Both the position numbers and the translations under genes were made by a program. The notes below the pieces were generated by a model. It saw only the letters and a program-made list of their open reading frames with translations, had not been told where the DNA came from and did not search any database. A stretch of 64,000 nt of DNA from Piscinibacter sp. (GTDB lineage Bacteria > Pseudomonadota > Gammaproteobacteria > Burkholderiales > Burkholderiaceae_C): contig JAHBZL010000005.1 in the NCBI GenBank assembly GCA_019635485.1, positions 62,001 to 126,000 of the forward strand. Direction: 5' to 3'. Each line of letters starts with the position of its first letter. The first letter of the stretch is position 1. Shown piece after piece: positions 34,134 to 42,294 of the stretch.

Positions 34134-35291
34134 TCAGAGCCATTCCTCGCGGGCCTCGTCCCACAGGGCTTCCAGCCAGGGCAGCTTGCCGACCGCGCCG
34201 CCCAGCGCGGCCGCCGAACATTGCGCTCCGCCGTAGAGCGGATCGTCCTGGCCGGGCACCATGTCGCCGGCCACCGCCCCGACCGGCAGCGCACCGTCGA
34301 AGGTGCCATGGCGCAGGTCGGCGTTCTGGCCGCACAGCGCCAGCACGTACTGGCCGAGCGCGTCGCCGAGCAGGCGGCCGGACAGGTTGTCGGCCGGGAA
34401 GTGCAGCCCGGCGACGATGCGGTTCTCCGCGACGCGGTGGGCCACCCGGCGCAGGTGCTGCGCCGCGGCGCCGCCGGCGGCGCCCGGCACGAGGGCCGTC
34501 AGCAGGGCCGCGATGACATGCCCCTCGGTCGCATGACCGGCGGGGAAGCTGCCATGCTGCGGCACTTCGATCATCGGCTGGACGACGGCCGAGAACTCGC
34601 TCGGGCGCGGCACCGCGAGCGCCAGCTTGAAGCGCATCGCCACGAGGTAGGCCAGGTCGAGCGCAAGGCCGATCAGCTCGCGCGTGCGGCGATGCCGTTC
34701 GGCCTGCATGCCCACCACGGACGCGTAGTAGGCCAGCGGCGGCCCGACCTGCGTCAGCACCTCGACGTAGCGCCGGTCGCGCTGAGGCGCCTTGGCAACC
34801 ACCTTGTCGAGCTGGGCCTCGAAGTAGTCGCGCGTCGGCCGGCACAGGGTGACGAGCGGCTTCGGGCCGGCATTCGTCTGCACCGAGAGCACGGCGCACC
34901 CGACCTGCGAGTCCGGCGGGCAGGAGAAGGTGGTGCGCGACACCAGCTCGAACAGCAACGCCCCCCAGCGCGGCCGCGCCCCGGCCTGGAACAGCGCGGG
35001 CGAGTGCTCCTGCAAAGGCAGCTTCGTGAACGTGTACGGCGGCGCCGGCTCGCCCCAGGCTCGCGGCGCACCCAGGTCGGCGCCCTTGCCCAGGACGGGC
35101 GGGGTCGCGCCGACGAGAACGGCCATGCGCGTCTCGAACAGGCCGACCGCCTGCATCGGGTTGCCGGGCAGGCCGTCGTAGCCGTAGCCGTCGAGCCCGC
35201 CGCCCGAGGTGTGCGTCCCGCCGGACGTGTGGGTTCCGCCGGACGTATGGGTCCCACCTGATGTGTGGGTCAGAAAGACCGTCGTGCTCAT
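34134..35291 (-). CDS. PAP2/vanadium-haloperoxidase-like enzyme with N-terminal THTSGG repeats
   Basis: A 385-residue protein from ATG 35291, behind a very strong ribosome site (AGGAGGAGGG). Residues 8-31 are four perfect THTSGG hexapeptides. The C-terminal half carries the three PAP2/vanadate-pocket motifs: Lys222 to Arg229-Pro230 (KLALAVPRP), PAGHATEG with His253, and Arg291/His297/Asp301 (NRIVAGLHFPAD). No signal peptide or multi-helix membrane domain is evident, which favours a soluble haloperoxidase-like or soluble phosphatase over lipid phosphatases. It lies 37 bp after the cyclase gene and 21 bp before the subtilase. Whether it binds vanadate or is a phosphatase cannot be decided. Confidence 0.85.
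   Translation of the reverse strand: MSTTVFLTHTSGGTHTSGGTHTSGGTHTSGGGLDGYGYDGLPGNPMQAVGLFETRMAVLVGATPPVLGKGADLGAPRAWGEPAPPYTFTKLPLQEHSPALFQAGARPRWGALLFELVSRTTFSCPPDSQVGCAVLSVQTNAGPKPLVTLCRPTRDYFEAQLDKVVAKAPQRDRRYVEVLTQVGPPLAYYASVVGMQAERHRRTRELIGLALDLAYLVAMRFKLALAVPRPSEFSAVVQPMIEVPQHGSFPAGHATEGHVIAALLTALVPGAAGGAAAQHLRRVAHRVAENRIVAGLHFPADNLSGRLLGDALGQYVLALCGQNADLRHGTFDGALPVGAVAGDMVPGQDDPLYGGAQCSAAALGGAVGKLPWLEALWDEAREEWL
35199..35270 (-). repeat. Four 18-bp tandem repeats encoding THTSGG
   Basis: Four in-frame 18-bp units code for the same hexapeptide with different third bases (ACA TCA GGT GGG, ACG TCC GGC GGA, ACG TCC GGC GGG, ACC TCG GGC GGC). Identical peptides with diverged codons suggest selection on the peptide rather than recent slippage. 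Confidence 0.9.
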
Positions 35292-35328
35292 GCTTCCCTC
35301 CTCCTGTGGAATGGGCCGGTCGGCCGGC

Positions 35329-37116
35329 TCAGCTCTCGGGCAGTCCGGCGCTGCGCAGGGCCATTTCGTAGCGCTGCGCGTGGACCCCTTGCCGGCCGGC
35401 ATAGCGGATGCGGAACTGCTCGAGCGAGTACCCGGGATGTGCCTGCAGCAGGCGGACCACCGTCTGACGCGCCGCCTCCTCCTGGCCGGCCAGCACCTGG
35501 GCGATCGCCAGCGAGCGGTAGGTCGGCATGTGCGTGCAGTTGCCGCGCACCGAACGCTGCCCGACCGCGATGGACTCCTCGAAGCGGCCGGCCGCCAGCA
35601 GCGCGTTGGCCAGGAAGCTGTCGAAGAAGTAGCGCACCGGATCCAGCGGCGACAGCCCGATGGCGGTCTGCGCGCAGCGGACGGCGTCTTCGCCGCGGTC
35701 CCGGTAGGCATGCAGCGCGGACAGGAACAGCCAGGCGAAGGCCTCGTTCGGATTGAGTTCCAGGGCCTTGCGGTATCGCTGCTCGGAAGTGTCCAGGTCG
35801 CCGTTCAGGTAACCCGCGATCAACCCGTCGATCGCCAGGGCCAGCGCATGGTCAGACTGGCGGTCGAGCGCGCGCTGCACGCTGTCGTGCGCCTGCCCGG
35901 CCTGCCGGGTCGGATCGGCGCTCCAGCCCTGGGTGATGCCCAGCACATGCCACTTCGCCTGCCAGACACGCGGCTCCGGTGCGCCGGGGTGCCGATCCGA
36001 CAGCTGTTCGAGCAGGGCGTGCGCCCGCTCGAAATCCTGGCGCGACAGGCGATGCATCAGGCCGATGGCGCCGTACAGCAGGCTGTGGCTGCGCAGCGTC
36101 GGCAGCGGCTGGACGCGCGCGCGCCTGATCTCGTGTTCGAAGATCGCCGCCGTGACCGCGGCGATGACTTCGCCCGCCAGCGGGTTGAACGGCGCCGTCA
36201 GGTCCCCCAGCGCACCGCCCACCTCGCCGGCCCACACCACGGTGCCGGCCACCGCATCGGCCAGCTCCACGGTCAGCCGCAGGCGCTGCCCGGACACCAG
36301 GCAGCGCCCGGAGAGCACGTAGGTGGCATGCAGGCGGTCGCGCAGCTGCTCGAGCGTCGGCCGGCGGTGGCGGAACGCCGCCGCGCTGAGGCGCGAGATG
36401 ACGTTCCAGTGCGGCGAGGCGGACAGCCCGACGATGATGTCGTCGGCCAGGATGTCGCCGACGACGGCCTGCTCGTCGTCGGCCAGCGGGATCTCGATGG
36501 GCAGCACGACGATGGTCGCGCGGGCGTTCGACAGGTTCTCGGACGTCGGCAGCGCGACGGCCGCCGCCGGCCGTCCGACCCGATAGGCCCGCACGGGCTC
36601 GGGAATGCCCTTCAGGTCCACGTCCCCGAGGTCCTCGACGTCAGCGTCCACGTCCGGCAGCAGCCCGGCCCGGATGTTGGCCGAGACGATCGTCTCGCCC
36701 CGCTGGGCGAGCGACATCAGTCGCGCCGCCAGGTTCACGCCGGCGCCGTAGATGTCGTGCTCGTCGAAGTAGACGTCCGCCACATGCGCCCCGGCGCGCA
36801 GCCACAGGCAGGTGTCCGCCGCCCGCCCGGCATTCGCGGCGGCGATCGCACTGTGCATGCCAATGGCGCAATTCATGGCGGCAGGGACGGCCTCGAACTC
36901 GAGCATCAGACCGTCGCCGAGGCTCTTGACCAGGCGGCCGCCATGCAGCGGCAGCAGCCGGGTCACCACCTCGCCGACGAAGCCCTGCCAGCGGCGGACC
37001 GTGCCTTCCTCGTCGAGCTGATACAGGCGAACCGACTCGACGAGATCGACGACGAGGACGGTTCGAGCCGTACGGCGAGGAATGGGCCATGCAGCGTCGT
37101 TCAGGGTCGCCGGCAT
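35329..37116 (-). CDS. Class III adenylyl cyclase with TolB-like and TPR domains
   Basis: A 595-residue soluble protein. The cyclase domain (about residues 17-180) has all canonical residues: metal Asp24 (VVDLVES) and Asp68 (SLGDG), adenine-specifying Lys64 and Asp121, and transition-state Asn128 and Arg132 (DIYGAGVNLAAR). Residues about 200-320 form a TolB/FlgO-like domain (VVLPIEIPLADDEQAVVGDILADDI), and about 330-590 are TPR-like helical repeats (ALELNPNEAFAWLFLSALHAY). Proteins of this design make cAMP in response to protein-protein signals. It is the first gene of the trio and 102 bp from the M48 gene. Confidence 0.9.
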   Translation of the reverse strand: MPATLNDAAWPIPRRTARTVLVVDLVESVRLYQLDEEGTVRRWQGFVGEVVTRLLPLHGGRLVKSLGDGLMLEFEAVPAAMNCAIGMHSAIAAANAGRAADTCLWLRAGAHVADVYFDEHDIYGAGVNLAARLMSLAQRGETIVSANIRAGLLPDVDADVEDLGDVDLKGIPEPVRAYRVGRPAAAVALPTSENLSNARATIVVLPIEIPLADDEQAVVGDILADDIIVGLSASPHWNVISRLSAAAFRHRRPTLEQLRDRLHATYVLSGRCLVSGQRLRLTVELADAVAGTVVWAGEVGGALGDLTAPFNPLAGEVIAAVTAAIFEHEIRRARVQPLPTLRSHSLLYGAIGLMHRLSRQDFERAHALLEQLSDRHPGAPEPRVWQAKWHVLGITQGWSADPTRQAGQAHDSVQRALDRQSDHALALAIDGLIAGYLNGDLDTSEQRYRKALELNPNEAFAWLFLSALHAYRDRGEDAVRCAQTAIGLSPLDPVRYFFDSFLANALLAAGRFEESIAVGQRSVRGNCTHMPTYRSLAIAQVLAGQEEAARQTVVRLLQAHPGYSLEQFRIRYAGRQGVHAQRYEMALRSAGLPES

Positions 37117-37218
37117 GTTCTTGTTTCTCCCGCGAAGGCGTCATCCGCATTCTGGAGGAGAAGCGAAAACGTAACCAGATGCACGCGCCGCCATGCGCGC
37201 GCCGGCCGCGAGCCCGGC

Positions 37219-38154
37219 TCAGCCCTTCAGCGACGTCGGCGCCCCGAACTTCTGCGCCGGCTTCTCCGCCCGCTGGTACAGCGGCTGCACCTTCGGCAGG
37301 TTGGCCTCGATGTCGCGGATGCGGGTCGGGCCGGACGGGTGGGTGCTGATGAACTGCGGCGGCGCGCCCTTGCTGGCGGCGCCCATCTTCTGCCACAGCG
37401 TCACGCCGGCGTACGGGTCGTAGCCGGCGCGCGCGGCGAGCTCGATGCCGATCAGGTCGGCCTCGGATTCGTCCTCGCGGCTGAAGCGCAGCGTCAGCAG
37501 CTGGCCGCCCATGTTCAGCAGCGCATCGCCGGTGTTGCCCAGGCCGAGCAGCTGCGACAGCAGCCCGGCGCCGATCTTGGTGGCCGCGGTCTTGCCCATG
37601 CGCTCGCGGGCGTGCTCGCGCAGCGCGTGGGCCGCCTCGTGGCCCATGATCATCGCGACCTCGTCGTCGTTGAGCTGCAGCTGCTGCAGGATGCCGTAGT
37701 AGAAGGCGATCTTGCCGCCCGGCATGCAGAAGGCGTTCAGCTCCTTGCTGCCGATCAGGCTGACCTCCCAGCTCCAGCCCTGCGCGCGCGGGTTCCACTC
37801 GTAGGTGTGCGGGATGATGCGCTTGGCGATCGTGCGCAGCCGCACCAGCTGCGGATGGTCGTCGCCGGCCAGCGCGCGCTGCTGGCGGGCCTGTTGGCGC
37901 ATCTGCTGGTACTGCGCGGCCGCGGCCTGCTCGATCTGGTCCGCCGAGACCAGCTTGGAGAAGCTCGAGCGCGGCCCCACGTCGACGCCCTCGCGCGCGA
38001 ACGCCGTCGCGGCCGGCAGCGCCGCCGCGGCGACCAGCCCGCCGGTGAACAGCCGCCTTCCATGCAGGGCGCAGCGGCAGCCGCGCGCGTGCCGCTGCGC
38101 CTGCACCAGGGCGGGCACGGCCACGTCGGCATCGGTGCGGAAGAACGGTCCCAT
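37219..38154 (-). CDS. M48-family metallopeptidase
   Basis: A 311-residue zinc protease. The HEAAH motif gives His172, Glu173 and His176; the third ligand Glu is in SREDESEADLIG. A signal peptide follows an Arg pair (RRLFTGGLVAAAALPAATAFA, about residues 33-53). About 32 residues precede it and the ATG at 38154 has no ribosome site, so the true start may be a GTG downstream. The type matches LoiP/BepA-like periplasmic proteases in outer-membrane quality control. It is upstream of the cyclase on the same strand. Confidence 0.88.
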   Translation of the reverse strand: MGPFFRTDADVAVPALVQAQRHARGCRCALHGRRLFTGGLVAAAALPAATAFAREGVDVGPRSSFSKLVSADQIEQAAAAQYQQMRQQARQQRALAGDDHPQLVRLRTIAKRIIPHTYEWNPRAQGWSWEVSLIGSKELNAFCMPGGKIAFYYGILQQLQLNDDEVAMIMGHEAAHALREHARERMGKTAATKIGAGLLSQLLGLGNTGDALLNMGGQLLTLRFSREDESEADLIGIELAARAGYDPYAGVTLWQKMGAASKGAPPQFISTHPSGPTRIRDIEANLPKVQPLYQRAEKPAQKFGAPTSLKG

Positions 38155-38177
38155 CGGAGAACGATTCTAGGCAGGCT

Positions 38178-39764
38178 TCAATCGTCGGCGGCGCCGACGG
38201 TCTTCGGATCGACCTCCAGCGCGCGCACGGGTTCCCGCAGCACCCACAGCATCACGAGCGCCGGCAGCGCCGCGATCGTGGAGACGACGAAGAAGGTCGG
38301 CCAGCCGATCGACTCCGCGAGCACGCCGGCCAGCGGCCCGACCCAGACGCGGCCGACCGACGCGAACGCCGACAGCAGCGCGAACTGGGTCGCGGTGAAA
38401 CGCTGGTTGCACAGGCTCATCAGGAACGCGACGAATGCCGCCGTCCCCATGCCGCCAGACAGGTTCTCGCCGGCGATCACCATCAGCAGCCCGCCATCCA
38501 CCGGTGTCGGCGCCGCCAGCTGCACGAAGCCCCAGTCGAACGCCGGGATGGTCAACCCCGGCAGCACGCCCTGGCCGCTCACCGCCAGCCACCAGAAGCC
38601 GAGGTTGCTGGCCATCTGCAGCACGCCGAACAGCAGCAGCGCGCGCCACAGGCCGAGGCGCAGCATCAGCAACCCGCCGAGCAGGGCGCCGGCGATCGTC
38701 AGCCACAGGCCGATCACCTTGTTGACCACGCCGACCTCGGCCGGGCTGAAGGCCATGCTCTTGAGCAGGAACGGCGTCATCAGCGAGCCGGCGAAGGCGT
38801 CGCCCAGCTTGTACAGCACGATGAAGGCGAGAAACGCCGCCGCCCCGGGCTGCGCGAAGTAGCTGGCCAGGCCGGACAGCAGCGTCTCGAAGCGCGCGCG
38901 GCGCGCGGCCCAGGCGGCCAGCGGCAATGTGATCGCGATGCCCGCCAGCAGCGCGGCGAGGTCGGCCCACTTGGCCGCCAGCGGCCCCGCCCCCGGCGTG
39001 GCGATGAGCGCGCGCAGCAGCGGCGCGACGGCACGATCGGTCACCACGTAGCCGACCGCCACCGCGGCCAGCACCGCCAGGAAGCCGAGCAGGTCGTGGC
39101 GCGCCACGGACTGCGGGCGGGCGGCGGCCGGCAGGCGCGGCAGCAGCAGCGCCGAAACCGCTGCCGCGCCGACCATCAGCGCCGCCATCAGCCGGTAGAC
39201 CGTCGGCCAGGTCCAGCCGCCGCCCTGGGCCGGGTCGGTCCAGATCAGCGCGATGCCGCCCGAGAGGATCATCGCCAGGCGGTAGCCGAGCACGTTCAGC
39301 GACGAGCCCAGCCCGCGTTCGCCCGGCGGCAGCAGGTCGGTGCGGTAGGCGTCGATCACCACGTCCTGCGAGGCCGAGACGAAGGCCACCGCGACGGCCA
39401 GCAGCGCGAAGGCGCGCGTCGCGCCGCTCGGCGAGGTGGCCGCCAGCAGCAGCAGCAGCCCGGCCAGCGCCAGCTGCGTCAGCACCAGCCAGCCGCGCCG
39501 CCGCCCGAGCAGCGGCAGCTCGAAGCGGTCCATCAGCGGCGCCCACAGGAACTTGAAGGTGTAGGGGATGCCGACCAGGCTCAGGAAGCCGATCGTCGCG
39601 ACGTCCAGGCCCTCCATGCTGAGCCAGGCCTGCAGGGCCTGGCCGGTCAGCGCGAGCGGCAGCCCGCTGGCGAAGCCGAGCAGGGTGACGGCGATCAGGC
39701 GGTGGGCGGCGACGACACGCTGCGCGACGGTGAGGGCGGGCGCGTCGGCGCGGCTCGTGGGCAT
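38178..39764 (-). CDS. ampG: AmpG-like muropeptide permease (MFS)
   Basis: A 528-residue major-facilitator protein with about 14 predicted helices. AmpG-specific segments are visible: LLGFASGLPLALTGQALQAWL near the start, IPYTFKFLWAPLMDRFELPLLGRRRGW, ASQDVVIDAYRTDLL, GYRLAMILSGGIALIW and FLMSLCNQRFTATQFALLSAF. AmpG imports GlcNAc-anhydroMurNAc peptides for wall recycling. It lies 23 bp upstream of the M48 gene on the same strand and 17 bp downstream of the anti-sigma gene. Confidence 0.92.
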   Translation of the reverse strand: MPTSRADAPALTVAQRVVAAHRLIAVTLLGFASGLPLALTGQALQAWLSMEGLDVATIGFLSLVGIPYTFKFLWAPLMDRFELPLLGRRRGWLVLTQLALAGLLLLLAATSPSGATRAFALLAVAVAFVSASQDVVIDAYRTDLLPPGERGLGSSLNVLGYRLAMILSGGIALIWTDPAQGGGWTWPTVYRLMAALMVGAAAVSALLLPRLPAAARPQSVARHDLLGFLAVLAAVAVGYVVTDRAVAPLLRALIATPGAGPLAAKWADLAALLAGIAITLPLAAWAARRARFETLLSGLASYFAQPGAAAFLAFIVLYKLGDAFAGSLMTPFLLKSMAFSPAEVGVVNKVIGLWLTIAGALLGGLLMLRLGLWRALLLFGVLQMASNLGFWWLAVSGQGVLPGLTIPAFDWGFVQLAAPTPVDGGLLMVIAGENLSGGMGTAAFVAFLMSLCNQRFTATQFALLSAFASVGRVWVGPLAGVLAESIGWPTFFVVSTIAALPALVMLWVLREPVRALEVDPKTVGAADD

Positions 39765-39781
39765 CGGCCCATTCTAGGAAG

Positions 39782-40636
39782 CTATCGCGCCGGCGCGCTG
39801 GCCGCCCCTTCGGCCGGCATCTGGCGCTCGATCGCCTCGGCCAGCGCGAGCAGGCGCTCGCGCGGCAGCGCGCCGACCAGCGCATAGCCGCAGGCCGGCA
39901 GCGCGCCGCGCGCGCCCTCGACCCAGTAGAACATGCCCAGTTCGCCGCGCTGTTCGTAGCGGAACGAGGCCGGCGTGTCGTCATCGGGCTTGCGGAGGTA
40001 GACCGTCACGCGCGGCGGCTGCATGCCGGCGGGCAGCTCGCCGATCGCCTGGTACATCAGCTGGGCGCTCGGCCCGGCGGCATCCGGCAGCAGGCGGCCG
40101 CCGACCAGCTCGAAGCCCTGCTCGCGCAGGTCGAACAGCTTGACCGGGCGGTCCAGCCGGCGCGTCAGCCAGCGTGCCAGGTGCTCCTCCTGCGCCTTGA
40201 CCTCGACCGGGTGGCGTTGTTCGGGCACGTAGACGCTGTGCGCGACCGCGGCGCGCTGCACCCAGCCCTGTGCGGCCGGCGCACCCGGTGCCGCCGCCAG
40301 GGGCACCCCCGCCATGCGCTGCGCCTGCCAGGTCAGCGCCGCGCCGAGCAGCGCGCCGGTGGCCAGCAGCGCGAAGCCGGCCGCCCAGCGCTGCCAGCCG
40401 ACGGTGACCGTCGCCGGCGCGCGGCTCCAGACCAGCTGGCTCAGCCGCTGCGGCACCGTTTCGGCGAGCACCGGCTCCAGCCGTGCCCGCAGCGCCTCGC
40501 CGTCGGCCGACCACAGCCGCAGGCGCGCGGCGTCGTCCGGGTGCTCGCGCAGCCAGGCCTCGATCCGCTCGCGCTGTTCGGCGTTGACCTCGCCGTCCAG
40601 CCAGGCACTCAGCAGGGAATCGTCGAACTTGTCCAT
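39782..40636 (-). CDS. Anti-sigma factor, transmembrane
   Basis: A 284-residue protein. The N-terminal cytoplasmic helical domain (LLSAWLDGEVNAEQRERIEAWLREHPD, about residues 8-35) is a RseA/ChrR-like anti-sigma fold without a zinc motif. One membrane helix follows at about residues 85-105, and the C-terminal domain is periplasmic. It starts 7 bp after the sigma gene stops, the standard sigma/anti-sigma pairing. Signal release by regulated proteolysis is the usual mode; no dedicated protease is adjacent, though the M48 gene is nearby. Confidence 0.85.
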   Translation of the reverse strand: MDKFDDSLLSAWLDGEVNAEQRERIEAWLREHPDDAARLRLWSADGEALRARLEPVLAETVPQRLSQLVWSRAPATVTVGWQRWAAGFALLATGALLGAALTWQAQRMAGVPLAAAPGAPAAQGWVQRAAVAHSVYVPEQRHPVEVKAQEEHLARWLTRRLDRPVKLFDLREQGFELVGGRLLPDAAGPSAQLMYQAIGELPAGMQPPRVTVYLRKPDDDTPASFRYEQRGELGMFYWVEGARGALPACGYALVGALPRERLLALAEAIERQMPAEGAASAPAR

Positions 40637-40643
40637 ACCTTGC

Positions 40644-41180
40644 TCAGATCACGCGCCGCAGGCCGCGCCCGGGCTGGGCCGGGCGGCCGTCGAGCAGCTC
40701 GCGCAGGGCGACCCGCGCGCGCGAGATGCGCGACATCACCGTGCCGACCGGGATGCGCAGCACCTCGGCGCACTCGGCGTACGAGAGCTGCTCCAGCGTC
40801 ACCAGCAGCAGCGGCTGGCGCTGCTCCAGCGGCAGCTGCGCCAGCGCGGCCAGCAGGTCCATGCGCAGCCCGACGTCGTGGCCGGGCGCCTGCAGCGTGT
40901 CCAGCGCCGAACGTGCCTCCTGCGGATCGACCAGCGTCATGCGCTTGTCGCGCCGGCGCTCGTCCATGAAGGCGTTGTGGGCGATGGACAGCGTCCAGAC
41001 CAGGATGTCGCGCCGCTGGTCGAACTGGTGCCAGTGCGCCAGCGCGCGCTCCAGCGTGGTCTGCACCAGGTCGTCGGCCGCACTGGCGTCGAACACCAGG
41101 GAACGTGCGTAGCGGCGCAGGCGCGGGATGGCGCCCAGCAACTGCTGGCGGAAGGCGGTGGGTGCATCCACGACGGGCAT
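40644..41180 (-). CDS. ECF RNA polymerase sigma factor
   Basis: A 178-residue ECF sigma factor. Region 2 runs from RLRRYARSLVFDASAADDLVQTTLERAL (about 20-50) through the -10-binding WTLSIAHNAFMDERRR, and region 4 is QLPLEQRQPLLLVTLEQLSYAECAEVLRIPVGTVMSRISRARVALRELL. I start at ATG 41180; the frame continues upstream to 41258 but with a Gly/Pro/Asn low-complexity head. A GGAAT...CGTA pair at 41215-41189 (17 bp apart, minus strand) could be its own promoter, though the leader would be extremely short. It is coupled to the anti-sigma gene. Confidence 0.9.
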   Translation of the reverse strand: MPVVDAPTAFRQQLLGAIPRLRRYARSLVFDASAADDLVQTTLERALAHWHQFDQRRDILVWTLSIAHNAFMDERRRDKRMTLVDPQEARSALDTLQAPGHDVGLRMDLLAALAQLPLEQRQPLLLVTLEQLSYAECAEVLRIPVGTVMSRISRARVALRELLDGRPAQPGRGLRRVI

Positions 41181-41260
41181 ATTCCCGCGTACGGCCGGTG
41201 GCGGGGGATTATTCCCCCCGCCGGCCGGCGGCGTGTGGCCGTTCCGCGAGAATGTCACGC

Positions 41261-41788
41261 ATGACGCCGCCTTCGCACGCGCCCGGCGTCCGCCAGGCGC
41301 GCCCCCCGAGCTTCTCCGCGACCGAGTTCCGCGCGGCGCTGGGCATGTTCGCGACCGGGGTCACCGTGGTCACGGCGCGGGGCGCCGACGGGGCCCCCGT
41401 CGGGCTGACGGCCAACTCGTTCAACTCGGTCTCGCTGGACCCGCCGCTGGTGCTGTGGAGCCTGTCTCGGCTGGCCGGCACGATGCCGGCGTTCCGCGCC
41501 GGCTCGCACTACGCGATCAACATCCTCGGCGCCGGCCAGCGCGCGCTGGCCGAACGCTTCGCCGGCCGCGCCGACCAGCGCTTCGACGGCGTCGCCTGGC
41601 ACGAGGGCGGCGCCGGTGCGCCGGTGCTGGACGGCGCGGTCGCGGTGTTCGAATGCTTCAACCGCAGCCGCTACGAGGAAGGCGACCACGTCATCTTCGT
41701 CGGCGAGGTGGAGCGCTGCAGTCACGTGGCCGGCGCCGCGCCGCTGCTGTTCCACGGCGGGCGCTACTACACCGAGCTGCCGCTGTAG
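41261..41788 (+). CDS. Flavin reductase-like FMN-binding protein
   Basis: A 175-residue flavin-reductase domain protein: FRAALGMFATGVTVVTARGADGAPVGLTANSFNSVSLDPPLVLWSL (FMN phosphate loop), then HYAINILGAGQRALAERFAG and HVIFVGEVERCSH. Such proteins supply reduced FMN to two-component monooxygenases or are flavoproteins in their own right. No monooxygenase is adjacent, so the partner is unknown. ATG 41261 is chosen because GCGAG lies about 10 nt ahead; an ATG at 41252 is too close to it. Divergent from the sigma-factor gene by 80 bp. Confidence 0.88.
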   Translation: MTPPSHAPGVRQARPPSFSATEFRAALGMFATGVTVVTARGADGAPVGLTANSFNSVSLDPPLVLWSLSRLAGTMPAFRAGSHYAINILGAGQRALAERFAGRADQRFDGVAWHEGGAGAPVLDGAVAVFECFNRSRYEEGDHVIFVGEVERCSHVAGAAPLLFHGGRYYTELPL

Positions 41789-41859
41789 CGGCGCGGCCTT
41801 GAAACCCGGCGCCGCGGCGCCACGTGCGTCGAATACGCATACCCCCAGAGGTTCACCAC

Positions 41860-42294
41860 ATGCACGTCGCCTGTGCCCATTGCCAAGCCACCAACCGGGT
41901 GCCCGACGAGCGGCTCACCGAGGACCCGGTCTGCGGCCGCTGCGGGCAGGCGTTGCTGCCCGGCCAGCCGGTCGAGCTGACCGATGCCAGCTTCGAGGCC
42001 GTGACGGCACGCACCGAGCTGCCGGTGGTGGTCGACTTCTGGGCCGCCTGGTGCGGCCCGTGCCGGATGATGGCGCCGCAGTTCGCGCAGGCGGCGCAGC
42101 AGCTCAAGGGCCGCGTGCTGTTCGCCAAGGTCGACAGCGACGCGAACCCGCAGGTCTCGGCGCGCTTCGCGATCCGCAGCATCCCGACCATGGTGCTGCT
42201 GCAGGGCGGGCGCGAGGTGCAGCGCATCTCCGGCGCGCTGCAGGCGCCGCAGATCACCGGCTGGATCGCTCAGGCGGGGTCGGCCGGCCGCTGA
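41860..42294 (+). CDS. trxC: Thioredoxin 2 (TrxC)
   Basis: A 144-residue thioredoxin with the TrxC-specific zinc-binding N-terminus: Cys5-Cys8 and Cys25-Cys28 (CAHC, CGRC). The redox pair Cys65-Cys68 is in AAWCGPCRMM, and the cis-Pro is in SIPTMVLLQGG. It reduces cytoplasmic disulfides under oxidative stress. ATG 41860 has AGAGG 8 nt upstream; earlier in-frame starts are non-homologous. It converges on and overlaps the acetoacetyl-CoA synthetase gene by 25 bp. Confidence 0.94.
   Translation: MHVACAHCQATNRVPDERLTEDPVCGRCGQALLPGQPVELTDASFEAVTARTELPVVVDFWAAWCGPCRMMAPQFAQAAQQLKGRVLFAKVDSDANPQVSARFAIRSIPTMVLLQGGREVQRISGALQAPQITGWIAQAGSAGR

Noticed and set aside
35199..35270. The 18-bp tandem repeats as a CRISPR or regulatory array
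   Set aside because: Units are directly abutting without spacers and lie in frame within a coding sequence.
35209..38862. A 1217-codon plus-strand frame
   Set aside because: Opposite the cyclase and M48 genes, which have intact catalytic residues; the translation is compositionally biased.
41189..41215. ECF-type promoter (GGAAT, 17 bp, CGTA) for the sigma gene at 41180
   Set aside because: The resulting leader would be only a few bases, and such short motifs are frequent in this sequence; kept as a remark, not a feature.
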